From: Streptomyces gilvus
Lineage (GTDB): Bacteria; Actinomycetota; Actinomycetes; Streptomycetales; Streptomycetaceae
Length of the DNA: 64,000 nucleotides
Reading direction: 5' to 3'
Assembly: GCF_022513565.1 (NCBI RefSeq)
Contig: NZ_JAKWBE010000030.1
Coordinates: 1 to 64,000 of the forward strand
Under the pieces are notes generated by a model that was not told the DNA's origin, ran no database searches, and worked only from the letters and a program-made list of their open reading frames with translations. Shown here piece by piece: positions 45,401 to 53,230 of the stretch (position 1 is the first letter of the stretch; each line of letters begins with the position of its first letter). The position numbers and the translations under genes were made by a program.

Positions 45401-45476
45401 CGGGTGCCACCAGCAGAGCGCAGCTCAAGAGGGCAGCGATCAACAGGACGCCGGGGCTGCTCAGTCGGGGGTGCAC
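42447..45476 (-). CDS. Secreted GH31 alpha-glycosidase with C-terminal modules
   Basis: About 1009 residues from the GTG at 45476, which has an excellent AGGAGGA site; the longer frame to 45656 is discarded. A Sec signal (GVLLIAALLSCALLVAPVTG) leads to the GH31 N-terminal beta domain and barrel. The barrel has the nucleophile region RIDGLKFDTRFF and the segments HTIQLDDKWESNYG and IGYPFVESDMIGGSGG. A NEW3-type domain and the shared module (YAVLAMTRSYGLEFMTDSNG) follow. GH31 includes alpha-glucosidases, xylosidases, galactosidases and alpha-N-acetylgalactosaminidases. The context favours an amino-sugar or galactose specificity, but this is not shown. First gene of the operon. Confidence 0.88.
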   Translation of the reverse strand: MHPRLSSPGVLLIAALLSCALLVAPVTGAATAAAASARPAAAATTAPKVTRSAHAVTVSVPASEDAPGYTLDVATDELALTTRRSGKTVLATASGATGALRFTGADGTWQHATGVTDWTWINGVLTVTADSTLDGATVEARITPRADRYQLDWDVHGGGPKQLGLVYDLSSAGHWYGHGEAQTPQGGPGVDQPWPLDSGQVEHSGFGPASYNMIDPFWYTSASTGLRVDTGDTMDVSVNGSKDGLGRFTVDAPGTYKATVFVESTPLAVYRDYIGIVGKPAKSDATYEQYAKPLWNSWAQFYTKVDQQKLLSYATELHDNGLGGHTIQLDDKWESNYGNLTWDPKTFPDPKSLSDKIHDMGFDFGLWVTLWINLDSANYQYAADHGYLLMDAKDTSKPCEVTWWNGQAGIIDLANPDAKAWYEGNLKTLMDKYRIDGLKFDTRFFDEKCAPRQGHQATDYQKLGTQLADTYDLQGAGIRVHWNSTAHRAGFVTRQVDKGTGWDSLKASVSQNLAISTIGYPFVESDMIGGSGGQAAPAKDVLIRWAQSASLMPLMYASTSPVETNDVTTGQKVTYDQQTIDLYRAAIKAHERLAPYIWDQVQATLRTGDPIMRPLFFDFPKDQASYTVADEWMLGPAVLAAPKLGSGVTRTVYLPSGTWFDVNQGRVIHGPVTLRGYAAPIGVTPTFVKLGAKGALKAIRALKRDDVPAASVLIGPDTPSTGSGKPFELTTTATNWGTTAISAVRTSLTVPTGWTAQPTGVATRRSLAPGAAYTTTWTVTPAADAAWGGHDLTGAVTYKTAAGRPVAVDDTLRAMVGAAPGTVHDPYRTAQTTDAQYAQAGDQFAIWAGGQDLSGWKDERGAVYLPGGVGEHSTVQTELVSQSGDSPAAKAGLAIANDLTDPAKGGYAVLAMTRSYGLEFMTDSNGDGVLDTWAGGGSTYYPAHLRLVRDGTKYTAYSSKDGETWTAVGTAQVPSATGSEDAGLVASAVNANYPGSTTEAVFKAFSVTS

Positions 45477-45604
45477 TCGTGTCCTCCTGTCGGACAGGAC
45501 GGGGGCTTGGAAGCGACGGTGCGAGGTGCGGGTCGGTGAGCGAAGTGCACGGCCACGACGAAGCGCGGTGCCGGGCGGGGCGTGCTTTCTGCTTGTTGCT
45601 GCGT

Positions 45605-45663
45605 GCACATGCAAGATTTCAAGCGATTTCGCACATGCTCTTGCTGTAGACGCCACCTGTCAA
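45605..45663 (-). promoter_or_regulatory. Promoter/operator region of the glycosidase operon
   Basis: On the minus strand a TTGACA box (45663-45658) precedes a repeat-rich stretch: GCACATGC twice, 26 bp apart (45605-45612 and 45631-45638), GATTTC twice, 10 bp apart, and GCAAGA/TCTTGC inverted repeats. The arrangement suggests a repressor site, possibly for the DeoR protein. No clear -10 was found. Confidence 0.45.
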
Positions 45664-45833
45664 CATGTCATGCACGCGGCCTCCCGAGCCTCCCAGCGGC
45701 TGCTGTCGACCAGTTGTCGTCCCTGGTGACGGCCGCTTTCGGGCCGTGCGGGGAGGCCTCGGCGGGCCCCGAAACCGCTTGTAACGGAGCGGCAAATTCT
45801 GCGACCCCGCCGAGATGGGCCCCGGAGGTCGGG

Positions 45834-46027
45834 TCAGGCCAGGCTCACGGAGCGGGCCAGATGGCGCGGATTGTCCCCATCCAGTCCACGGGCCGAGGCG
45901 GCGGCCGCGCCCAGCCGGTGCACCATGACGAGGTCCGCCGGCGAGTCCCGGCCCAGCGCCACCAACTGCCCGCAGAGGCGCGCGACGACGGCGGCGAGAC
46001 GGGACGGCAGGAGCGCCTGGTCCCCGA
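45834..46027 (-). pseudogene. SIS-domain sugar isomerase/deaminase C-terminal remnant
   Basis: The leftward frame ends LAAVVARLCGQLVALGRDSP and GLDGDNPRHLARSVSLA followed by a stop. That is the usual C-terminus of SIS-domain sugar isomerases (AgaS/GlmS-like). Only about 65 residues remain. It abuts a permease remnant on the other strand at 46028. This suggests that an amino-sugar catabolic gene once sat between the glycosidases and the DeoR regulator. Confidence 0.55.
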
Positions 46028-46102
46028 ATGCCCGGTGTGGTGGCCGCGCTCGTCTACACCTTCATCGGCGCGTGGAACGAGTACGTGGTGGCGCTCAGGT
46101 GA
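46028..46102 (+). pseudogene. Sugar ABC permease C-terminal remnant
   Basis: A 24-residue frame VVAALVYTFIGAWNEYVVAL ends in TGA. This is the highly conserved last helix segment of MalG-type sugar permeases. Nothing upstream of it remains. Confidence 0.6.
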
Positions 46103-46141
46103 CGCCGGAATACACCACGGTCGGAACAGGGCCGGGTGCTG

Positions 46142-46930
46142 TCAGGCGCGGATGACCTCGACGCCGGCCGCGGTGAACGCCTCGGTCAGCTGGTCCGAGG
46201 CGGTCTTGTCGGTCACCAGGACGTCGATGTCCTCCACCGGACAGATGCGGGCGAACGCCCGCCGGTCCAGCTTGGAGGCGTCGGCGACCGCGACGACCTG
46301 CTGCGCGCGGCGGGCCAGGGCCCGGTTGATGCTGGCCTCGCCCTCGTGGTGGGCGGTCGCCCCGTGGGCCACGTCGATGGCGTCGACCCCGATGAAGACC
46401 TGGTCCAGCGCGATCTCCGCGAGCAGTTCGGTGGCCAGCGGGCCGATCAGCTCGTAGGACGCCGGCCGGGCCACCCCGCCGGTCACCACGAGCTTCACAT
46501 GACGCCGTACGACCAGCTCGTTGGCGATGTTCAAGGCGTTGGTCACCACGGTGACCGCCGTCTCCGCGCCGCCGGAGCTCAGGTCGGCGCGGGTGGCCAG
46601 CGCCCGCGCCACCTCGGTGGTCGTGGTGCCGCCGTTCAACCCCACCACGGCGCCGGCCTTCACCAGAGCGGCGGCCGCGTGCGCGATCCGCTCCTTCTCC
46701 GGAGCGTTGCGCGCGGCCTTGTAGCGCAGCGGCAAGTCGTAGGCGATCGCGTTGATCACGGCTCCGCCGTGCGTGCGGGTGACCATCTGCTGGCGGGCCA
46801 GCTCGTCGAGGTCGCGCCTGATCGTCGCGGCGGAGACCTGCAACTCCTCGGCGGCCGCCTCGACTTCGATCCGCCCGTCGCGGGTCAGCATCTCGAGCAG
46901 CGCGCTCCACCGGACCTGCGGTGCCGCCAT
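46142..46930 (-). CDS. DeoR-family transcriptional regulator
   Basis: The 262-residue protein has an N-terminal winged helix of the DeoR type (AAEELQVSAATIRRDLDELA, then RTHGGAV) and the DeoRC sugar-phosphate sensor domain (GAVVGLNGGTTTTEVARAL, QVFIGVDAIDVAHGATAHHE). Such proteins repress sugar operons until a phosphorylated sugar binds. With the glycosidase operon and the SIS and permease remnants next to it, an AgaR-like role in amino-sugar use is a reasonable inference. The ATG at 46930 follows GAGGG. An operator-like palindrome lies about 95 bp upstream. Confidence 0.88.
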   Translation of the reverse strand: MAAPQVRWSALLEMLTRDGRIEVEAAAEELQVSAATIRRDLDELARQQMVTRTHGGAVINAIAYDLPLRYKAARNAPEKERIAHAAAALVKAGAVVGLNGGTTTTEVARALATRADLSSGGAETAVTVVTNALNIANELVVRRHVKLVVTGGVARPASYELIGPLATELLAEIALDQVFIGVDAIDVAHGATAHHEGEASINRALARRAQQVVAVADASKLDRRAFARICPVEDIDVLVTDKTASDQLTEAFTAAGVEVIRA

Positions 46931-47443
46931 GTCTCACAACCCTCTGTCGCTGGTGTGCGCCACGATGTGCGCATCTCCATGAAACCACAACGTGTGATTG
47001 GGTATGTTATGGCCGCCAAACGAGCAAAACGCTGCACGTTTGCCAACTTTTCTCGCGATGACGCGCCCCATGGCTTTGCAGGGCGCCGACCGCCCGTCCG
47101 CTACGCCTGTGAGGAGCTCGCAGGGCGCCGAACCAGACCAGCATCGAGTTCCACCCGCTCGGGTGCTGACCACACAGTAGGCGACGCCGAACCGCCGTCA
47201 CGAGGGCGCTCACGATGACGGCGAGCCCGACCATCCCGACCCGAACAGCCCAGCTGCGCACCGCTGTCACGGCCCCGCCCGCCCCAGAGCGAACACCCCA
47301 GCGCTCCGCCTCACCCGGACCGACATCGTCGCACAACGCCACCACCGAGGTGGCCCCGTAAGGGTGCTGGGCGACCTCGGTGTCGACAGCCACTTCGCCT
47401 GCGTGCCGGCCGATTCCTACGACTGCAGGCGTGGCCCGTGCGG
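46931..47443. promoter_or_regulatory. 513-bp intergenic region with the DeoR operator candidate
   Basis: An AT-rich core at 46985-47055 contains CAAACGAG (47017-47024) and the near-palindrome GCAAAACG-N5-CGTTTGC (47024-47043), suited to DeoR autoregulation. No convincing gene was found in the rest. Confidence 0.45.
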
Positions 47444-48330
47444 TCAGTGTCGGGCGAACTGCACCTGGGTGGGCTGCACGACGTTCGGCTTCACGGCGAT
47501 GCCGCTGATGGTCAGTTGCTCGCCGAAGATGTCCGTGACCCTGATGGAGCTGCCGCATCCGGTGCCGTCGGCGGAGACGAAGTAGTTGTAGTCGGTGCGG
47601 GGCAGCCGCCGCCAGCCGCTCCCGGTCCGTACCTCCAGTCCGGTCACCGGGTTGCGGTGGTCGATGACCTGGATGCCGCACCAGTAGGCGCTGGACCCCG
47701 TCTTGTACCGGAAGATGGTGCCGATCGAGCCGGGGTTCACCAGGCTCCAGGTGATCGCGAGCCGGCCGACCTTGAGATCGGCGAGTTCGACGAAGGCCTG
47801 CCGGCTGAGGTCGATTTGCCCGGGAGCGCAGGTCAGTGGGCATTCATTGGTGATCCGTACGGTGACGGACTTGCCGTTGGCCGCGTGCACGAGCACATAC
47901 GCGCCGCACGCCCTGGACGTCTCGTAGTCGGTGGTGTTCATCGCGGCGATCACGAGGTCGGGGCTCAGGCCGAACAGACAGGCACCGTCTCCGTCTTCGG
48001 CCTCGTAGGCGGTGGCGACTCCCCTGTAGGAGGTCCCGGGCTGGATCCGCCCTGCCGACGACGTGGTGGCGGCCGTCCTGCGCGGTGCCCGCGGGGTGGC
48101 CTTGGCAGACTTCCGCGCGGCGGGGGTGGCCGCGGAGGCCGTCCGGCATGGGCGTGCCGGTCGGGGAAGCGGCACGGCCCGACGCGTCCGGAGCGCCGGT
48201 CCCCTCCGTGGTGGTGGATCCGACCTCAGTGGTCGCGACCGGTGTGGCCGAGGCGGCGACCACGTCGGCCTTTCCGTCCGGGGCCGGCCCCATGACGAAG
48301 TAGGCGAGAACGCCGGCTCGGTCGCCACCG
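47444..48330 (-). pseudogene. Expansin-like secreted protein, apparently frameshifted
   Basis: The C-terminal 190 residues are an expansin-like unit. A double-psi barrel (TSYRGVATAYEAEDGDGACL, VRITNECPLTCAPGQIDLS with the family Asp) is followed by a CBM63-like beta-sandwich (NPGSIGTIFRYKTGSSAYWC, YNYFVSADGTGCGSSIRVTD). These proteins loosen cellulose without hydrolysis. The natural linker (ATPVATTEVGSTTTEGTGAP) lies in a different frame from about 48150 outward, and no clean membrane anchor or signal appears in either frame. The N-terminus therefore seems disrupted, by mutation or sequencing error. If real, the protein may not be exported. Confidence 0.65.
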
Positions 48331-48525
48331 TCTCCGTCGCGTCCGTACGCTCTGACCGTTCGAGGGCCGGATCGGTTCGTAGCCGATCTTTTCAACAGGG
48401 AGTTGGGGAGAGCGACTCGCCTCTGTTCCTGAACCACTGGGGTGTCACCCCGGTGCGAGTGCAGCCGGTTCGCGGTCTCCTGGGGACATGCCGGGTCAGC
48501 ACACCCACTCGAGAGAGGCCCAGCC

Positions 48526-49335
48526 ATGTCCGTTCCGCTTCCCGTGGTCTTCGTCCACGGCCTCTGGCTGCACAGCACTTCCTGGCAACCCTGGATCGAC
48601 CTGTTCCGCGTGGAGGGTTACGACCCCTCCGCGCCCGGTTGGCCCGGCGACCCCGGCACCGTGGAGGAGGCCCGCCAGAACCCCGAGAGCGTGGCCGGCT
48701 ATGGCATCGACGACGTCGTGGAGCATTACGCGGCCCTGATCGAGACCCTGCCCGAGCGGCCCGTCGTGATCGGTCACTCCTTCGGCGGGATGATCGCGCA
48801 GAAGCTGCTCGGCCAGGACCGTGCCGCCGCGGCGGTCGCGATCGACGCCGCGCAGATCAAGGGCGTCCTGCCGCTGCCGCTCTCCGCGCTCAAGGCGACG
48901 TTCCCGGTCTTCAGGAACCCGGCCAACAAGCGGCGGTCGGTCTCCCTGACCCCGGAGCAGTTCCGGTTCGCCTTCGGCAACGCCATCGCGGACGAGGAAT
49001 CGGCAGCCCTGTACGAGCGCTGGACCGTTCCCGCGCCGGGCAAGCCGCTCTACGAGGCCGCCTCCGCCAACTTCAACCCCCACTCGCCCGCGAAGGTCGA
49101 CACGAAGAACAGCGGACGCGGCCCGCTGCTGCTCATCTCCGGCGGCAAGGACCACACCGTGCCCGAGGTCGTCACCCGGGCCACCCTCAAGCAGTACCGG
49201 CACTCCGAGGCCGTCACCGACATCGTCAACTTCCCGGACCGCGGGCACTCCCTCACGGTCGACGGCGGCTGGCGCGAGGTAGCGGACACCGTCCTGAACT
49301 GGCTGCGGACGCAGAGCCTGGAGAGCGCACGATGA
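48526..49335 (+). CDS. Alpha/beta-fold hydrolase
   Basis: 269 residues from the ATG at 48526, with GAGAGAGG upstream. VVFVHGLWLHSTSW is the oxyanion region, GHSFGGM the nucleophile elbow, GGKDHTVP carries the acid, and DRGHSLTVDGGW the histidine. No signal peptide is present. Close relatives are annotated as haloperoxidase-like or epoxide-hydrolase-like esterases; the substrate is unknown. The stop overlaps the next start as ATGA, so it is coupled to the SDR. Confidence 0.87.
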   Translation: MSVPLPVVFVHGLWLHSTSWQPWIDLFRVEGYDPSAPGWPGDPGTVEEARQNPESVAGYGIDDVVEHYAALIETLPERPVVIGHSFGGMIAQKLLGQDRAAAAVAIDAAQIKGVLPLPLSALKATFPVFRNPANKRRSVSLTPEQFRFAFGNAIADEESAALYERWTVPAPGKPLYEAASANFNPHSPAKVDTKNSGRGPLLLISGGKDHTVPEVVTRATLKQYRHSEAVTDIVNFPDRGHSLTVDGGWREVADTVLNWLRTQSLESAR

Positions 49336-50159
49336 GATCGACCTCCCGCGGCACCGCAGATCCCCTTGCCGACGCCGGCGTGGCCGGACGGACCGTCGTG
49401 GTCACCGGTGCCGGGCGCGGCATCGGGCTGGCCGTCGTCGAGGCCTTCCTCGCGGCCGGCTCCCGCGTCGTCGCCGGATCGAGGGAACGTACCGAAGCCC
49501 TCGACGCACTCGTGAAGCAGGGCGCCGAACTCACCGTCGTGGAAGTCGACCTCGCAACCCCGGACGGTCCGGCCGCGCTGGTCGCCGAAGCCGTGGCGGT
49601 CCACGGAGGTGTCGACGTGCTGGTGAACAACGTCGGCGCGGTGCGGCCGCGGGTCGACGGCTTCCTGGCGGTGACGGACGAGGACTGGGAGTGGACGTTC
49701 ACGGTCAACTTCATGGCCGCCGTCCGCACGACCCGGGCCGCCCTGCCGCACCTGCTCGCCACCGGCGCGGGACGTATCGTCACCGTCTCCTCCGTCAACG
49801 CCAGACTGCCCGACTCGCTGGTCATCGACTACGGCGCGGCCAAAGCCGCGTTGACCAACTTCTGCAAGGCCCTTTCCAAGGAGGTTGGGCCGCGCGGCGT
49901 GCGAGTCAACACCATCGGCCCCGGCCCGGTGGAGACGGCACTGTGGCAGGGCGCCGGCGGGGTCGCCGCCACCGTCGCCGAGTCCCGGGGCGTCGACCCC
50001 CGCGAGGTGGCGCGCGGCGCGGCGGACCAGTCGGTGACCGGCCGCTTCACCCGTCCGGCAGAGGTGGCCGAACTCGTGCTCTACCTCGCCGGTCCCGCGG
50101 CGGCGAACATCACGGGCGCCGACTTCATCATCGACGGCGGTCTCGTCGAGTCCCTCTGA
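49332..50159 (+). CDS. Short-chain dehydrogenase/reductase
   Basis: The 275-residue classical SDR has TGAGRGIG, NNVG in VLVNNVGAVRP, the serine in VTVSSVNA, and YGAAKAAL. The C-terminal IGPGPVETALW to ITGADFIIDGG is typical of 3-oxoacyl-reductase-like SDRs. It starts inside the hydrolase stop (ATGA), so the two products are probably made together and may act on the same compound. Confidence 0.9.
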   Translation: MRSTSRGTADPLADAGVAGRTVVVTGAGRGIGLAVVEAFLAAGSRVVAGSRERTEALDALVKQGAELTVVEVDLATPDGPAALVAEAVAVHGGVDVLVNNVGAVRPRVDGFLAVTDEDWEWTFTVNFMAAVRTTRAALPHLLATGAGRIVTVSSVNARLPDSLVIDYGAAKAALTNFCKALSKEVGPRGVRVNTIGPGPVETALWQGAGGVAATVAESRGVDPREVARGAADQSVTGRFTRPAEVAELVLYLAGPAAANITGADFIIDGGLVESL

Positions 50160-50172
50160 CCCAACGTCGGCG

Positions 50173-50350
50173 CCCGGTTTCCACGAGGCCTTCTACAACC
50201 TCGACGAGACGCTCGGCAGCCGCATTAGCGAAGAGGTGGTGCGGGCCGGCTGGAGCGTGGCGGCGGGGGCGTCGGCGTACGCGTCGGTGGCGTGCGTGCC
50301 CACCTGGCTCACCGACTTCCGCGCCGATGTCGCCAAGATCCTCCCTGAGC
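50173..50350 (+). pseudogene. Haloperoxidase-like alpha/beta hydrolase internal fragment
   Basis: The frame GFHEAFYNLDETLGSRISEE, then VRAGWSVAAGASAYASVACV and TWLTDFRADVAKI, matches the cap region of non-heme chloroperoxidase-type hydrolases. It has neither the nucleophile nor the catalytic histidine. It is an isolated internal piece just after the SDR gene. Confidence 0.55.
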
Positions 50351-50363
50351 AAGTGACACCACG

Positions 50364-53144
50364 TCAGTCGACGGCGGTCGCCGGGCCAGGATCGCCTATC
50401 GCGCCGGGGATCTGCCTGCGGGAGGTGATGCCGAGCTTGCGGAACACCTTGCTCAGATGGAACTCCACGGTCGAGGCGGTGACGAAGAGCGTCGTCGCGA
50501 TCTCCCCGTTGGTCAGTCCGGAGGCCGCCATGAACGCCACCTGCCGTTCCCTCGGTGTGAGATCGAAGCGGGTCTCCTCCGACCGCCTCCGGGCTGTCGC
50601 CCCGGTGGCGAGCAACTCGAGCCGGGCCCGCTCGGCGTACAGCACCGCACCGAAGGTGTGGAAGCTCTCGTACGCGGCACGCAACTGCTTCCTGGCGTCG
50701 GAGCGCCGCTTGCCGCGACGCAGCCACTCGCCGAACAGCAGCCGCGCGCGGGCCTGTTCGAAGGACAGCGGACTCTGCTGCAGCAGTTCGACCGACTCCT
50801 GGTAGAACTTCTCGGCGTCGTCGCCCTCGGCCGTCAGTGCCCGGCCGAGGGCCAGGCTGCCCAGCGCCCAGGGGGTGCCGGCGAGCGGGGCGCGTTCCTC
50901 CAGCCGGGCCAGGGCCGCGTTCGCGCCGGTGCGGTCGCCGGAACGGACACAGGCCTCGACGAGCAGCGGCAGGACGAGGTTGCCGCAGGCCGGGGGGTCC
51001 TCGTCGAAGACTTTTCGGGCGTGCTTCATCGCTTGCCGGTAGCGGCCCCGCCCCAGCTCGAACAGGGTCAGTGCGTGCTGTGCCAGGAGTTGGAGCACGC
51101 CGTGGCCCATGCTCCTCATCCCGGCGGCCCGCCGGACCGCCGCGCGCAGCTCGGTCTCGCGGCCGGTCAGGGCGAACAGGTGCAGCCGGTTGATGTCGCC
51201 GCCACCGAGGAAGCCGGTGGCGGCGGCGATGTCGTCGAACTCGGCGTAGCGGACCTCCGCCTGCGTGAACCGTCCGTCCAGGAGGTCGTAGCGTGCCTGG
51301 ACGAGCAGTGTGATGCCCAGCGCGTACAGGGCGCCGGTGTCGCGGTCGGCCGCCGCCAGCCGGTCGGTGAGTTCGCGCCCGGCCTGGACCTCCCACAGAT
51401 CGTCGCAGGCCATGGAGAGCATCACCGCGAACGGGCTGTTGGCGTCACCGATGCCGCCGTCCAGTCGTAACGCGTCCAGGGCGGCGCGCAGCGCGGGCGC
51501 GCCGCGTTCGTACCCCTGGGCCACGCGACGAGCCAGAGCCTCCATCAGAAGGTCGCGGCCGCTTTCCGGGGTGCGCTGCCGTGCGGTGAGAGCGGCAGCC
51601 GCGACCTCGGCCGGCGACGTGCCCTGCGTACAGTCGTGGGCGACCAGTACGGCGTGGAGCGCCTCGCAGAGCAGTTCCCAGGTCAGCCTCGGATCCTGTG
51701 GGCCGAGCCTGGTCACGGCGTCCATGAGCATCGCGGGGACGTCGGCGACGGCGATCTGGAACATCTGAGCGGTCGCTCGCATGCGCAGCTCGCGGGTGCG
51801 CAGCACTGGGCCACGGATGTCGGCGCCGGCGAGGTCCAGCGCGGTGTGTGCCGCGGGCGCGTCGCCGGACATCAGATGGGCCTGGGCCGCGTCGAGGAGT
51901 CGTTCGGCGCGTTTGTCCGGGTCCTTGGTGAGGTCCGCGGCGCGGGAGAGGAACAGGGCTTGCTGGGAGTATCCGCCGCGGGAGCGGGCCCGCTGGGAGG
52001 CGGCTTCCAGGTCGTCGGCGACGCCGTCGTCCGTGGTCTCTGCGGCTTCGGCCCGGTGCCAGGCGCGGCGGTCGGCGTCGCGTACGGGGTCGCAGACGGC
52101 GGCCAGTGCCGCGTGCGCCCGGCGCAGCTCGCCCGGTTCGGCTCCGGCGTACAGCGTCGAGCGGATCAGGGGATGCCGGAAGGCGGTCGGCGTGTCCCGG
52201 CTGAGGATTCCGGCGGCGATCGCGGGCTGGACGGCGCGCGCTGACAGGCCCAGCCGCCCGGCGGCCCGCCACATCATCCCCGTGTCGTCCGAGGGGGCCG
52301 TGGCGAGCAGGAGCAACAGGGTCGCGGTCTCGGGCGGCATGGCGTGGACCAGGCGTCGGAAATGACCCTCGACCAGGCGGCTCACGGGCAGTGGATCGGG
52401 CAACGGGGCGATACCGGCCAGTTGTTCGGCGGCGAGGGCCTCGGTCAGCTCCAGCAGGGCCAGCGGATTGCCGCCCGTACCGGCGACGATCCGCTCGGCC
52501 ACCGCCGTGTCCACCCGCCGGGTGGCGAAGGAGAGCAGGATCCGGGCCTCCGACTCCGGCAGACCGGTCATGGCGTGCCCGCCCAGCGAGTCGAACAGGC
52601 TGGTGTACCCGAGCCCGTCGCGGAGGGCGATGATCAGGCCCAGGGAGTCGGCGTGCAGCCGCCGAGCGGTGAACGCCAGCGCCTCGGCCGATTCCCGGTC
52701 CACCCACTGCGCGTCGTCGAGCAGGAACAGCAGCGGCTGGTCTGCGGCGGCCTCCGACAGCAGTGTCAGCGTGGCGAGCCCGACGAGGAAGCGGTCCGCG
52801 GGCGGACCCGGAACCAGGCCCAGAGCCGCGTCGAGCGCGGTCCGCTGCGGCCCGGGCAGCCGGTCCGTCCGGTTCAAGAAAGGCCGCAGCAAGCGGTGCA
52901 GCATGCCGAAGCCGAGACCGGTCTCCGATTCGACCGCGGTCAGGCGGAGCACGCGCAGTTCCGCGGCCCGCTCCGCGGCGTACTCCAGCAGCCGGGTCTT
53001 GCCGATCCCGGGTTCGCCGGTCAGGACCAGGACTCCGCTCAGGCCGTCCCGTACGGCGTCGAGCAGTCGGCCGATGGCTTCGCGTTCGGCCCGGCGGCCG
53101 ACCATCGGCGGCCCGGGTGCACGGTGGACGCCGTTCCACGCCAT
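50364..53144 (-). CDS. LAL-type LuxR-family regulator (ATPase plus C-terminal HTH)
   Basis: The 926-residue protein has an N-terminal AAA/NACHT-like ATPase with Walker A GEPGIGKTRL (about 43-52) and Walker B LLFLLDDAQWVD, a long helical TPR-like middle, and a LuxR-type HTH at the C-terminus (LTPRERQVAFMAASGLTNGE, TASTVEFHLSKVFRKLG). LAL proteins activate antibiotic or sugar genes. The targets here are unknown. It lies immediately downstream of a second LAL gene, on the same strand, 86 bp away. Confidence 0.9.
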   Translation of the reverse strand: MAWNGVHRAPGPPMVGRRAEREAIGRLLDAVRDGLSGVLVLTGEPGIGKTRLLEYAAERAAELRVLRLTAVESETGLGFGMLHRLLRPFLNRTDRLPGPQRTALDAALGLVPGPPADRFLVGLATLTLLSEAAADQPLLFLLDDAQWVDRESAEALAFTARRLHADSLGLIIALRDGLGYTSLFDSLGGHAMTGLPESEARILLSFATRRVDTAVAERIVAGTGGNPLALLELTEALAAEQLAGIAPLPDPLPVSRLVEGHFRRLVHAMPPETATLLLLLATAPSDDTGMMWRAAGRLGLSARAVQPAIAAGILSRDTPTAFRHPLIRSTLYAGAEPGELRRAHAALAAVCDPVRDADRRAWHRAEAAETTDDGVADDLEAASQRARSRGGYSQQALFLSRAADLTKDPDKRAERLLDAAQAHLMSGDAPAAHTALDLAGADIRGPVLRTRELRMRATAQMFQIAVADVPAMLMDAVTRLGPQDPRLTWELLCEALHAVLVAHDCTQGTSPAEVAAAALTARQRTPESGRDLLMEALARRVAQGYERGAPALRAALDALRLDGGIGDANSPFAVMLSMACDDLWEVQAGRELTDRLAAADRDTGALYALGITLLVQARYDLLDGRFTQAEVRYAEFDDIAAATGFLGGGDINRLHLFALTGRETELRAAVRRAAGMRSMGHGVLQLLAQHALTLFELGRGRYRQAMKHARKVFDEDPPACGNLVLPLLVEACVRSGDRTGANAALARLEERAPLAGTPWALGSLALGRALTAEGDDAEKFYQESVELLQQSPLSFEQARARLLFGEWLRRGKRRSDARKQLRAAYESFHTFGAVLYAERARLELLATGATARRRSEETRFDLTPRERQVAFMAASGLTNGEIATTLFVTASTVEFHLSKVFRKLGITSRRQIPGAIGDPGPATAVD

Positions 53145-53230
53145 AGGGCCGATCCCCCCTCGTCGATGGTCTGACGTGGGGAAACGCTAAGAGCGCCGCG
53201 CCGCCGGAAGCGAGCGTCATGTGACGGTGG

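Noticed and set aside
46931..47443. Possible transposase or small gene in the gap upstream of the DeoR gene
   Set aside because: No DDE or HTH motif, terminal repeats or codon bias were found; the frames there are shadows.
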